Assembly (NCBI RefSeq): GCF_010977555.1 | Contig: NZ_CP048815.1 | Coordinates: forward strand, 5,634,501 to 5,698,500 | Origin: Caulobacter rhizosphaerae | Lineage (GTDB): Bacteria; Pseudomonadota; Alphaproteobacteria; Caulobacterales; Caulobacteraceae | Direction of reading: 5' to 3' | DNA: 64,000 nt | In this document: piece by piece, positions 25,787 through 33,577 of the stretch | How positions within the stretch are numbered: the stretch's first letter is position 1 | How the letters are laid out: every line of letters starts with the position of its first letter | Notes under the pieces: model-generated | Databases searched by the model: none | What the model saw: the letters and a program-made list of their open reading frames with translations, nothing else | Told to the model about the DNA's origin: nothing | Translations under genes and position numbers: made by a program

Positions 25787-25801
25787 TTAACGTTTCATTA
25801 G
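25787..25801. promoter_or_regulatory. CtrA-like box in middle of Cori
   Basis: TTAACGTTTCATTAG is a TTAA-N7-TTAG site with one mismatch from the full consensus. Confidence 0.65.
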
Positions 25802-25956
25802 GAATTTCGAAGCGCTAGCAGGCTATCCCCAAAGTTCACAGGCCCGCGCCCACATGTGGGTCGAGCTTGGATGGTTTTGTGACGGGCAGGTGACAGGTAG
25901 CGTCGCGAACGGGTTTTCCCCGTTAGGCACTTGCTCACCATCTCCTACAATCTTCC

Positions 25957-25971
25957 TTAAAATCTTCTTAA
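25957..25971. promoter_or_regulatory. CtrA box in AT-rich part of Cori, hemE side
   Basis: TTAAAATCTTCTTAA is a perfect TTAA-N7-TTAA site within the AT-rich stretch. It would overlap both the unwinding region and the promoter zone of hemE, 81 bases before its start. Confidence 0.85.
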
Positions 25972-26051
25972 AGAAAGAAGGAAGAAGGGAAGAAGGCCTC
26001 CGGGGAGATACGGGCTTGAGCCCACGGGCCTGACGGGATTTAAGGCCTGAC

Positions 26052-27080
26052 ATGAGCACGTCCCAAAAGCCCAAGCTCCTTTCCGTCCTGGATGGCCATA
26101 AGGCCGAACGCCCGCCCGTCTGGTTCATGCGCCAGGCCGGCCGGTACCTGCCGGAGTATCGGGCGGTCCGGGCGACCGAGCCGACCTTCATCGACTTCTG
26201 CCTGAACCCGGAGAAGGCCGCCGAGGTGACCCTGCAGCCCATGCGGCGGTTTCCTTATGACGCGGCCATCGTCTTCGCCGACATCCTGCTGATCCCTCAG
26301 GCCCTGGGTCAGAAGGTCTGGTTCGAGGCGGGCGAGGGGCCCAAGCTGGGCGACCTGCCGTCGATCGAGTCGATGCGCGAATTGACAGGCCAGGCCGGCC
26401 AGGCGTTGGCCGCGGTGGGCGAGACGCTCAGCCGCGTGCGCTCGGCCCTGGAGCCCGAACGGGCCCTGATCGGTTTCGCCGGTGCGCCCTGGACCGTGGC
26501 GACCTACATGATCGAGGGCGGCTCCAGCGACCGTTCCGGCGCGCGGACCTTCGCCTACCAGAACGCCGAAAAGCTGGACGCCCTGATCCAGGTGCTCGTC
26601 GACGCGACGATCGACTACCTGGCCATGCAGGCGGCGTCCGGCGCCCAGGTGCTGAAGCTGTTCGAGAGCTGGGCGGAAGGCTTGTCCGAGCCGTTGTTCG
26701 ACCGGCTGGTGACCAAGCCGCACACGGCCATCGTCGAGGGCCTGCGGGCCAAGGGCGTGACCACGCCGGTGATCGGCTTTCCGCGCGGGGCCGGAACCCT
26801 GGTCGAGACCTATGCCCGGGTCACGCCCGTGCAGGGCGTGGCGCTGGACACCCAGGCCTCCGCGGCTTTGGGTCAGGCGATCCAGAAGACGAAGGCCATC
26901 CAGGGCGCACTGGATCCGCTGCTGCTGCGGGCCGGCGGCGACGCCTTGCTGGCGCGGGTCGACCAGTTGCTGGAACAGTGGGGACAGGGTCCCTACATCT
27001 TCAACCTGGGTCACGGCATTCTGCCTGACACGCCGATCGCCCATGTCGAGGCGGTGCTGGCCCGGGTCACCGGGAAATGA
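26052..27080 (+). CDS. hemE: Uroporphyrinogen decarboxylase
   Basis: A 342-residue enzyme removing four carboxyl groups from uroporphyrinogen III to give coproporphyrinogen III in heme synthesis. The N-terminal signature PPVWFMRQAGRYLPEYR is complete, with the substrate-binding arginines. Next come FPYDAAIVFADILLIPQALG, FAGAPWTVATYMIEGGSS and GFPRGAGTL, and the C-terminal NLGHGILPDTP. It is the first gene right of the origin and overlaps hemH by four bases. In Caulobacter its promoters lie within Cori, and the CtrA box at 25957 is in place for such control. Confidence 0.96.
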   Translation: MSTSQKPKLLSVLDGHKAERPPVWFMRQAGRYLPEYRAVRATEPTFIDFCLNPEKAAEVTLQPMRRFPYDAAIVFADILLIPQALGQKVWFEAGEGPKLGDLPSIESMRELTGQAGQALAAVGETLSRVRSALEPERALIGFAGAPWTVATYMIEGGSSDRSGARTFAYQNAEKLDALIQVLVDATIDYLAMQAASGAQVLKLFESWAEGLSEPLFDRLVTKPHTAIVEGLRAKGVTTPVIGFPRGAGTLVETYARVTPVQGVALDTQASAALGQAIQKTKAIQGALDPLLLRAGGDALLARVDQLLEQWGQGPYIFNLGHGILPDTPIAHVEAVLARVTGK

Positions 27081-28138
27081 CCGATCTGGCCGGGAAGAGG
27101 CGCAAGGTCGCCGTCGTCCTGTTCAACCTGGGGGGGCCCGATGGGCCGGACGCGGTGCGGCCGTTCCTGTTCAACCTGTTCCGCGATCCGGCGATCATCG
27201 GCCTGCCCGCGCCGCTGCGCTATCCGATCGCCGCCCTGATCGCCGGGACTCGTGCGAAGCTGGCCAAGGAAAACTACGCGCTGATGGGTGGCGGTTCGCC
27301 CCTGTTGCCCGAGACGGAGAAACAGGCCAGGGCGCTGGAAGCGGACCTGGCGGTGCGTTTCCCCGACGCCGAGACCCGCTGCTTCATCGCCATGCGCTAC
27401 TGGAAGCCGCTCACCGAGGAGACCGCCAAGGCCGTCAAGGCCTTCGCGCCGGACGAGGTGGTGCTGCTGCCGCTCTATCCGCAATATTCGACGACCACGA
27501 CGGGGTCGTCTCTGAAGGCTTGGAACCGAGCCTACCGCGGGGGGCCGGGCCGCGTTTCGACGGTCTGCTGCTATCCGGTCGACGAGGCTCTGGTTCAGGC
27601 CCATGCCGATCTGATCAAGGCCGCTTACGACAAGGCTGGACGCCCCGGTCCGGCGCGGCTGCTGTTCTCAGCCCACGGCCTGCCGGAAAAGGTGATCCTG
27701 GCCGGCGATCCTTACCAGCGGCAGGTCGAGGCGACGGCCGCGGCGGTGGCCGCCCGGCTGGGGGAGGGCTGGGACTGGCGGGTGACCTATCAGAGCCGGG
27801 TGGGGCCGATGAAATGGATCGGTCCCTCGACCGAGGACGAGATCCGCGCCGCCAGCCAGCAGGGCCTGGCCCTGGTGGTGACGCCGATCGCCTTCGTCTC
27901 CGAGCACATCGAGACCCTGGTCGAGCTGGACCACGAATATCGCGAGGTGGCGATCAAGGCGGGCTGCCCGGCCTATGTCCGGGTCCCGGCCCTGGGCGTC
28001 GCCCCCGACTTCATCCGGGGCCTGGGCCGCGCGGTTCAAGCGGCTATCGGCGCTGAGGATCGGCTGGTCACGACTTGCGCCTGGCGCTGCGGCGGCGATC
28101 GCATCCAATGTCCGAACACGCAGGGAGCGTGCGCATGA
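27077..28138 (+). CDS. hemH: Ferrochelatase, [2Fe-2S] type
   Basis: A 353-residue ferrochelatase inserting Fe2+ into protoporphyrin IX. Family parts are VVLFNLGGPDGPDAVRPFL, MGGGSPLLPET, LPLYPQYSTTTTGSS, LLFSAHGLPEKVILAGDPY with the metal-site His, and YQSRVGPMKW. The tail has cysteines at 334, 338, 345 and 352 (TTCAWRC...QCPNTQGAC). This fits the [2Fe-2S] cluster reported for the Caulobacter enzyme and absent from E. coli HemH. The start overlaps hemE and the end overlaps hemJ (ATGA), so the heme genes are translationally coupled. Confidence 0.94.
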   Translation: MTDLAGKRRKVAVVLFNLGGPDGPDAVRPFLFNLFRDPAIIGLPAPLRYPIAALIAGTRAKLAKENYALMGGGSPLLPETEKQARALEADLAVRFPDAETRCFIAMRYWKPLTEETAKAVKAFAPDEVVLLPLYPQYSTTTTGSSLKAWNRAYRGGPGRVSTVCCYPVDEALVQAHADLIKAAYDKAGRPGPARLLFSAHGLPEKVILAGDPYQRQVEATAAAVAARLGEGWDWRVTYQSRVGPMKWIGPSTEDEIRAASQQGLALVVTPIAFVSEHIETLVELDHEYREVAIKAGCPAYVRVPALGVAPDFIRGLGRAVQAAIGAEDRLVTTCAWRCGGDRIQCPNTQGACA

Positions 28139-28602
28139 TGGATTTCCTGGCCGGTCACTTCGACCTGATCCGCGGCCTGCACATCGTCTTCGTCATGGCC
28201 TGGATCGCCGGCATGCTGATCCTGCCGCGGCTGTTCGTCTATCACATGAAGACGGAGCCCGGCTCCGACATGGACGCGGTGTTCAAGCTGGCCGAGCTGC
28301 GGACCCTGCGGATCATCATCAATCCGGCCATGATCCTGGCCTTGCTGATGGGCCTGCTGCTGGCGATGGTCGACACCCAGCGCCTGGGGCCGGACTTCTA
28401 TCTGAAGCCCTGGGCCCTGACCAAGATCGCGGCCCTGATCTTCCTGTTCGCCTGGCACGGCTTCGTCTCCAAGGCCCGTCGCCAGTTCGCCGCGGGGAGC
28501 AACACCCGGTCCGAGAAGTTCTGGCGGATGACCAACGAGCTGCCGTTCCTGGCGGCCATCGTCATCGTGCTGTCGGTGACGACCAAGTTCCTGGGCCACT
28601 GA
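28135..28602 (+). CDS. hemJ: Protoporphyrinogen IX oxidase HemJ
   Basis: A 155-residue inner-membrane protein of the UPF0093/HemJ family, the oxygen-independent protoporphyrinogen oxidase of many alphaproteobacteria. About four hydrophobic helices are visible. The conserved GLHIVFVMAWIAGMLILPRL carries the essential His, and TLRIIINPAMILALLMGLLL, KPWALTKIAALIFLFAWHGF and the end ELPFLAAIVIVLSVTTKFLG follow. It completes a hemE-hemH-hemJ set covering late heme synthesis. ATG at 28135 overlaps the hemH stop; a second ATG follows directly at 28138. Confidence 0.92.
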   Translation: MMDFLAGHFDLIRGLHIVFVMAWIAGMLILPRLFVYHMKTEPGSDMDAVFKLAELRTLRIIINPAMILALLMGLLLAMVDTQRLGPDFYLKPWALTKIAALIFLFAWHGFVSKARRQFAAGSNTRSEKFWRMTNELPFLAAIVIVLSVTTKFLGH

Positions 28603-29006
28603 TGGGAACGCTGAAAACACTCCGCGCAACCGTGCTTGGCTTGCTGTTGATCGCGGGGCCGAACTCGGTCCAGGCGGCGCAGATTTCCCGGCCGCAGCTG
28701 GAAGCGATGTTCTCGAACATGCGCAGCAGCTCGCCCTGGAATGTCGATGGGCCGCTGCTGTGGGGCTATTTCTTCACCAGCGCCGATCGCCCCGCCTTGG
28801 AGCAGGCGGGCAAGATCCTGGGGGATCAGGGCTATCGCTTCGTCGAGATCCACAAGGACAAGAAAAATGTCTGGTGGCTGCACGTCGAGCGGATCGAGCA
28901 CCATACGGTCGATAGCCTGGACGCTCGCAACGCCGAATTTTACGCTTTCGCGAAACGGGAAGGCCTGGCGAGCTACGACGGCATGGACGTGGGTCCAGCG
29001 CCGTAG
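28602..29006 (+). CDS. Exported RraB-domain protein
   Basis: A 134-residue protein whose residues 45-134 match the RraB (RNase E inhibitor B) domain: LLWGYFFTSADRPALEQAGK, ILGDQGYRFVEIH, WWLHVERIEHHTVDSLDARN, FYAFAKREGLASYDGMDVGP. Unlike E. coli RraB it starts with a clear signal peptide (MGTLKTLRATVLGLLLIAGP, cleavage near VQA|AQ), which predicts a periplasmic location where RNase E is absent. Its role is therefore unlikely to be RNase E control. The start overlaps the hemJ stop by one base (TGATG), placing it in the heme operon. Confidence 0.85.
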   Translation: MGTLKTLRATVLGLLLIAGPNSVQAAQISRPQLEAMFSNMRSSSPWNVDGPLLWGYFFTSADRPALEQAGKILGDQGYRFVEIHKDKKNVWWLHVERIEHHTVDSLDARNAEFYAFAKREGLASYDGMDVGPAP

Positions 29007-29069
29007 GCGTCGAGTGAGCAGCGGCTTCGCTTGACCGGCGGGGCCGCTTGTGGTTCCCATCCGGGAGAC

Positions 29070-29120
29070 ATGCCGCCTCGCGGCCTGTTCCCGCCTCCCA
29101 CGGACCGGCGCTCGTCCTGA
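29070..29120 (+). CDS. Possible proline-rich leader peptide of rho (16 aa)
   Basis: MPPRGLFPPPTDRRSS, preceded by GGGAG two bases before the ATG, in the 268-base leader of rho. The PPP triplet would slow ribosomes. C-rich, G-poor stretches follow, as expected for Rho binding. A leader ORF is known for E. coli rho; this one is unrelated in sequence and only a suggestion. Confidence 0.25.
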   Translation: MPPRGLFPPPTDRRSS

Positions 29121-29274
29121 CGCGCCCCCGGAGCTGTCGCTTCGAAGGTCTGTCCCCCGATCGATACGCGCCGTCGTCATGGCGCGACCCGCTCGCCGCT
29201 TCACCGCGACGAGTCCGTTTTAGAACCAAGGCCCGGCTCGCACCTTCGCGGGCCGAGCGACGTTGAGTGTCACT

Positions 29275-30684
29275 ATGACCGACCAAACCGAAAACCAACC
29301 TGGCCTCGAGCTGGAACCCGTCATCGACACGACGGTCGAGGCCGCCGAGGCCCCCTCCGGCAACGGTGACGACGGCGACGACGATTCCGAGATCAGCGCC
29401 GCGGTCGCGGCCATGGGCCTGAAGACCATGTCGCTGCAGGAGCTGAAGGAGAAATCCCCGGCCGACCTGCTGGCCTTCGCCGAGACCTTCGAGGTCGAGA
29501 ACGCCAATTCCATGCGCAAGCAGGACATGATGTTCGCGATCCTGAAGACCCTGGCCGAGGAAGGCGTGGAGATCTCGGGCTCGGGCACGATGGAAGTGGT
29601 GCAGGACGGCTTCGGCTTCCTGCGCTCGCCGGAGGCCAACTATCTTCCGGGTCCGGACGATATCTACGTGTCGCCCTCACAGATCCGCAAGTTCGGCCTG
29701 CGCACCGGCGACACCATTGAGGGCGCTATCCGCTCGCCGCGCGAGGGCGAACGCTACTTCGCCCTGACCGGCGTCTCGAAGATCAATTTCGAGAGCCCGG
29801 ACAACGTCAAGCACAAGGTCCACTTCGACAACCTGACGCCGCTCTATCCCGAAGAGCGCCTGCACATGGAACTGCCCGATCCGACTATCAAGGATCGTTC
29901 GGGTCGGGTGATCGACATCGTCGCGCCGCTGGGCAAGGGCCAGCGCTGCCTGATCGTCGCTCCGCCGCGCGTCGGCAAGACGGTGATGCTGCAGAACATC
30001 GCCAAGTCGATCGAGACCAACCACCCCGAATGCTACCTGATCGTGCTGCTGATCGACGAGCGTCCGGAAGAAGTCACCGACATGCAGCGCACGGTGAAGG
30101 GCGAGGTCATCGCTTCGACCTTCGACGAGCCGGCGACCCGTCACGTGCAAGTGGCCGAGATGGTCATCGAGAAGGCCAAGCGCCTGGTCGAGCATAAGCG
30201 CGACGTGGTCATCCTGCTGGACTCGGTCACCCGCCTGGGCCGCGCCTACAACACCACCGTCCCGTCGTCGGGCAAGGTGCTGACCGGCGGCGTCGACGCC
30301 AACGCCCTGCAGCGCCCCAAGCGCTTCTTCGGCGCGGCGCGCAACGTGGAGGAGGGCGGTTCGCTGTCGATCATCGCCACCGCCCTGATCGACACGGGCA
30401 GCCGCATGGACGAAGTGATCTTCGAAGAGTTCAAGGGCACCGGCAACTCGGAAATCGTGCTCGACCGGAAAGTGGCTGACAAGCGCATCTTCCCGGCCAT
30501 CGACGTGCTGAAGTCCGGCACCCGCAAGGAGGAGCTGATCACCCCGCGCGACCAGCTGCAGAAGACCTACGTCCTGCGCCGCATTCTCAACCCGATGGGC
30601 GCTTCGGACGCCATCGAGTTCCTGCTGGAAAAGATGCGCCAGTCGAAGACCAACGGCGATTTCTTCCAGAGCATGAACACTTAA
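29275..30684 (+). CDS. rho: Transcription termination factor Rho
   Basis: A 469-residue hexameric RNA-dependent ATPase ending transcription. An acidic N-terminal extension (residues 1-45) precedes the helical [20 protein letters not shown]. The cold-shock RNA-binding domain is [20 protein letters not shown], and the motor has Walker [26 protein letters not shown], Walker [17 protein letters not shown] and the R-loop/Q-loop region [16 protein letters not shown]. The ATG at 29275 is used; a TTG at 29263 would add four residues. A terminator and the first parS site lie directly downstream. Confidence 0.96.
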   Translation: MTDQTENQPGLELEPVIDTTVEAAEAPSGNGDDGDDDSEISAAVAAMGLKTMSLQELKEKSPADLLAFAETFEVENANSMRKQDMMFAILKTLAEEGVEISGSGTMEVVQDGFGFLRSPEANYLPGPDDIYVSPSQIRKFGLRTGDTIEGAIRSPREGERYFALTGVSKINFESPDNVKHKVHFDNLTPLYPEERLHMELPDPTIKDRSGRVIDIVAPLGKGQRCLIVAPPRVGKTVMLQNIAKSIETNHPECYLIVLLIDERPEEVTDMQRTVKGEVIASTFDEPATRHVQVAEMVIEKAKRLVEHKRDVVILLDSVTRLGRAYNTTVPSSGKVLTGGVDANALQRPKRFFGAARNVEEGGSLSIIATALIDTGSRMDEVIFEEFKGTGNSEIVLDRKVADKRIFPAIDVLKSGTRKEELITPRDQLQKTYVLRRILNPMGASDAIEFLLEKMRQSKTNGDFFQSMNT

Positions 30685-30690
30685 GCTTGG

Positions 30691-30706
30691 TGTTTCACGT
30701 GAAACA
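30691..30706. other. parS centromere site 1
   Basis: TGTTTCACGTGAAACA, a perfect 16-bp parS palindrome, 6 bases after the rho stop codon and ahead of its terminator. It is the site closest to Cori, about 4.7 kb away. Confidence 0.92.
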
Positions 30707-30711
30707 CGAAG

Positions 30712-30739
30712 GGCGGCTGGAGCGATCCAGCCGCCTTTT
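30712..30739 (+). terminator. Rho-independent terminator of rho
   Basis: GGCGGCTGGA (30712-30721) and TCCAGCCGCC (30726-30735) form a perfect 10-bp stem with loop GCGA, followed by TTTTGTTTG. Confidence 0.88.
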
Positions 30740-30756
30740 GTTTGTGGATCGCGGAC

Positions 30757-30782
30757 GGGGACAGGCGCATGCGCCTGTCCCC
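30757..30782. repeat. Perfect 26-bp palindrome, GGGGACA family
   Basis: GGGGACAGGCGCA followed by its exact complement (13 + 13 bases). An identical copy is at 52428-52453. Confidence 0.85.
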
Positions 30783-31527
30783 AGACACGGCTCTTCGACC
30801 TCGGCCCTTCGCGGGCGAGTGGGTGGGGAGGCGCGGAGCGGTCCGGGCCGAGCCCGGATGACCGTGGGTGTTGAGTGTGCGTTTCGGCTAGACCTGACCG
30901 CTCCGCGAAACCGTTTGTCTCAAGGGACGGCGATTGAGGGCTTGTTTCATCCCGATCGACGTTTCCCCTCGGGCGGGCAGGATCAAAGTCGCCCGGAAGG
31001 GGCCGTCGGCGACTCCGACTGATCCTCGAACAGGCCGGTTTGAACTCCCAGCCCCGTCAACCCGCCTGTCCCGCCATCGCCCCCGACAAGCCTTGGAGCC
31101 TTCTGAGCCCCGCCGCCCGCCGCGGTCCGATCGCCAGGCCCAGGCGGCCGCGCTCGGTTCCATCCCCACCGCCTGCTTGGGCCGGTACCAAGAGCCCTCC
31201 CCGCGATGGAGACGAGATCAGTATGGGACGGGTTTGAGGTCCGAGGACTTGTGACGCTGATTATTTTTCAGGGTGTTGAAAGGGCTGGGATTGTTCGCGC
31301 CGGCGACGGGGATTGGGCGCCGTCTATCCCCGCCGGGGACATGCTCTCACGGCAGGGCCCCGCCAGTCGATCCCGGACCGTCGGGTGAGTGCGTGTCCCC
31401 ACCGTCGTCCTCGGCGCCCGACGATTACCCCTCGCTCAGCGGACGAAGATGGAGACACGCACTCACATCGAGCACCCCGGTAAGCCCGTCTAGCACACTG
31501 CCGTGAGAGCATGTCCCCGACGTGGCT
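30783..31527. other. Gene-poor interval of about 750 bp
   Basis: No credible gene is seen. The open frames here have no recognisable domain and overlap one another on different strands. The only clear structure is the nested inverted element at 31335-31518, directly before the end of qorA. Confidence 0.6.
31335..31518. repeat. Nested inverted element of about 184 bp, GGGGACA family
   Basis: Outer arms GGGGACATGCTCTCACGGCA (31335) and CTGCCGTGAGAGCATGTCCCC (ending 31518) enclose inner arms GTGAGTGCGTGTCCCC and GGAGACACGCACTCAC. The layout matches 21077-21261. Confidence 0.8.
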
Positions 31528-32493
31528 CTACGGGATCAACAAGGTCGCCCCAGTCGTTCGCCGACCCTCCAGCGCCTCGTGCGCCGCTCGCGCCTGGGCC
31601 AACGGGAACGTCTGCCCGACCTCGATCTTCACCGCGCCGGACGCCAGCACCGCGAACAGGGCTGCGGCGCTCTCGTCCAGTTCGGTCGTCGTAGCGATGT
31701 AGTCGAACAGGCGCGGCCGGGTCACGAACAGCGACTTGGCGCCCAGTTCCAGCGGCGCGATCGCCGGGGCCGGGCCCGAGGCGTTGCCGAAGGTCGCCAG
31801 CACGCCGCGCCGGCCCAGGCTCTTGAGGCTGGTCTCGAAGGTGTCCTTGCCCACCCCGTCATAGACCACGGCCACGCCCTGGCCGCCGGTGATCTCCGCG
31901 ACCTTGGCCGCGACGTCCTCCTCGCCATAGAGGATGACATGGTCGGCGCCGTGGCCGCGGGCGAGGGCGGCCTTGGCCTCCGAGCCGACCGTGGCGATCA
32001 CCGTCGCGCCCAGCGCCTTGGCCCACTGAACCAGGATGGACCCGACGCCGCCGGCCGCCGCGTGGACCAGGATGGTCTGACCGGGTTCGACCTTGTGGCA
32101 GCGGCGGACCAGGAACTCGGCGGTCATGCCCTTGAGCAGGACGGCCGCGGCGGTCTCCAGACTGACCTCGTCGGGGACCTTGACCGCCCGGTCGGCCGGG
32201 ACCACAGCGGCCTGGGCATAGGCGCCGAGCGTGCCGTTATAGCCGATACGATCGCCGGCCTTGAACCGCGTAACGCCGTCGCCCAGCGCCTCGACGACCC
32301 CGGCGGCTTCCAGGCCCAGCACCACCGGCATCTTCATCGGGTAGAGGCCGCTGCGGTGATAGGTGTCGATGAAATTCAGGCCCACGGCCTGGTGGCGGAC
32401 CAGGACCTGGCCTGGGCCGGGCGTGGGGACGCGAAGGTCGACGGCCTCCAGCACCTCGGGGCCGCCGGTGCGGACAGCTTGTATGGCCAGCAT
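31528..32493 (-). CDS. qorA: NADPH:quinone oxidoreductase (zeta-crystallin type)
   Basis: A 321-residue zinc-free medium-chain dehydrogenase of the QOR family, which reduces quinones with NADPH. Key parts: HQAVGLNFIDTYHRSGLYPM, VVLGLEAAGVVEALGDGVTR, YNGTLGAYAQ, LLKGMTAEFLVRR, and the Rossmann motif ILVHAAAGGVGSILVQWAKA followed by GATVIATVGSEAKAALA. The zinc-binding cysteines of alcohol dehydrogenases are missing, as expected for QOR. It lies 5 bases after the dienelactone hydrolase gene on the same strand, so the two form an operon. Confidence 0.92.
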   Translation of the reverse strand: MLAIQAVRTGGPEVLEAVDLRVPTPGPGQVLVRHQAVGLNFIDTYHRSGLYPMKMPVVLGLEAAGVVEALGDGVTRFKAGDRIGYNGTLGAYAQAAVVPADRAVKVPDEVSLETAAAVLLKGMTAEFLVRRCHKVEPGQTILVHAAAGGVGSILVQWAKALGATVIATVGSEAKAALARGHGADHVILYGEEDVAAKVAEITGGQGVAVVYDGVGKDTFETSLKSLGRRGVLATFGNASGPAPAIAPLELGAKSLFVTRPRLFDYIATTTELDESAAALFAVLASGAVKIEVGQTFPLAQARAAHEALEGRRTTGATLLIP

Positions 32494-32498
32494 GACGG

Positions 32499-33194
32499 TC
32501 AGCCCAGGTTGGACTTGAAGAAGGTCAGGCTGCGGGCGTTGGCCGTACCGGCGTCGGCCGCGTCATAGTGCGCGCCGCCCACCCGGGCGAAGGCGTGGTC
32601 GCGGCCGGGATAGGTGTGGATCTCGATCTGGGGGTGGTCCTTCAGCGCGTCGAGGATGACCTTCTGGGCTTCCTTGGGCACAAACTGGTCCTCCTCGGCG
32701 ATGTGCATCAGCAGGGGGCGGGCCAGCTTTTCGGCCTCGGCGACATGCTTCTCGGTCCCGACGCCATAGTAGGAGACGCTGGCGTCAGCGTCCGTGCGGA
32801 CGGCGGTCAGGAAAGCCAGCAGGCCGCCCAGGCAATAGCCGACCGCCCCGACCTTGCCGCTGACGCCGGGCCGGGCGCGGGTCGCGGCGATCGTCGCCGC
32901 GATGTCGGAGACTCCGGCGTCGACATCGAAGGCGTTGTAGAGCTCGAAGGCCTTCTTCCATTCGGCTTCGCTCTGGTCGGTGATGTCGATGCCCGGCTCG
33001 ATGCGCCAGAACAGGTCGGGGCAGACGGCGACGAAGCCCTGGGAGGCCAGGTCGTCGCAGATATCGCGCATCACCTTGTTGACGCCGAAGATCTCCTGGA
33101 TGACGACGATGGCCGGGGCGGGGGCGGCCGAAGGGCGCGCCACATAGGCGGAGAAGGCGCCGTCGGGGGTGGTGATCGTGAGGGTCTCGGACAT
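32499..33194 (-). CDS. Dienelactone hydrolase family protein
   Basis: A 231-residue alpha/beta hydrolase of the dienelactone hydrolase family. The catalytic triad is Cys121 (AVGYCLGG), Asp169 (IAEEDQFVP) and His200 (PGRDHAFAR), with the oxyanion Glu region VIQEIFGVN at residues 32-40. Classical members open the lactone ring in chlorocatechol degradation, but many genomic copies such as this have unknown substrates. It is probably co-transcribed with the qorA-type gene downstream, and no aromatic degradation genes are seen nearby. Confidence 0.88.
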   Translation of the reverse strand: MSETLTITTPDGAFSAYVARPSAAPAPAIVVIQEIFGVNKVMRDICDDLASQGFVAVCPDLFWRIEPGIDITDQSEAEWKKAFELYNAFDVDAGVSDIAATIAATRARPGVSGKVGAVGYCLGGLLAFLTAVRTDADASVSYYGVGTEKHVAEAEKLARPLLMHIAEEDQFVPKEAQKVILDALKDHPQIEIHTYPGRDHAFARVGGAHYDAADAGTANARSLTFFKSNLG

Positions 33195-33319
33195 GGGGCT
33201 CTCCGTATCGCTGGCGGATCTTTTGGCGTCGATGGGACTTTCGACCGAAGCGCTCTAACGTGCGCCGATGCGGTCAGGGCATAACAATATCGTGCCTCCG
33301 CGGCAGGGAACCCCAGATC

Positions 33320-33577
33320 ATGAAGATGACCATTGAGATTGACTGCACGCCGGTAGAGGCCCGCGCCTTCCTGGGCCTGCCGGACGTGAGCGCCCTGAAC
33401 GAGCATCTGGTCAAGGAAATGCAGGATCGCATGACCTCCAACATGGCCATGCTCGCGCCCGAGGAACTGATGAAGAACTGGATGGCGTTCGGAGCCGGGG
33501 CCCAGGACCAGTTCCGCAAGCTGATGACCGCGGCGGCCGGAGCGGCGGTCGGCGGCATGGGCGGCAAGGCCGAATGA
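33320..33577 (+). CDS. Small DUF6489-type protein upstream of mnmE
   Basis: An 85-residue protein, [34 protein letters not shown], with an amphipathic helical middle ([22 protein letters not shown]) and a Gly/Ala-rich end. It belongs to a small alphaproteobacterial family of unknown function (annotated DUF6489 in relatives) that regularly sits directly before mnmE. Its stop overlaps the mnmE start by four bases (ATGA), so translation of mnmE is probably coupled to it. Start at 33320, or two codons later at 33326. Confidence 0.8.
   Translation: MKMTIEIDCTPVEARAFLGLPDVSALNEHLVKEMQDRMTSNMAMLAPEELMKNWMAFGAGAQDQFRKLMTAAAGAAVGGMGGKAE

Larger units (their letters stand above)
25565..26051. other. 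Chromosomal replication origin (Cori)
   Basis: The segment between ppsR and hemE is the known place of the Caulobacter origin. It shows a DnaA G-box (25565-25573), two perfect CtrA boxes and one near-perfect box, CcrM GANTC sites at 25626, 25725 and 25731, and an AT-rich purine/pyrimidine stretch (about 25941-25985) suited for unwinding. Additional TTCACAG cores at 25711 and 25834 may be weak DnaA sites. There is no gene inside. Knowledge of the family supplies the function; the boxes are seen directly. Confidence 0.9.

Noticed and set aside
29263..29274. TTG at 29263 as the rho start
   Set aside because: It would add only four residues (MSVT) and has no better SD than the ATG at 29275, so I keep the ATG.
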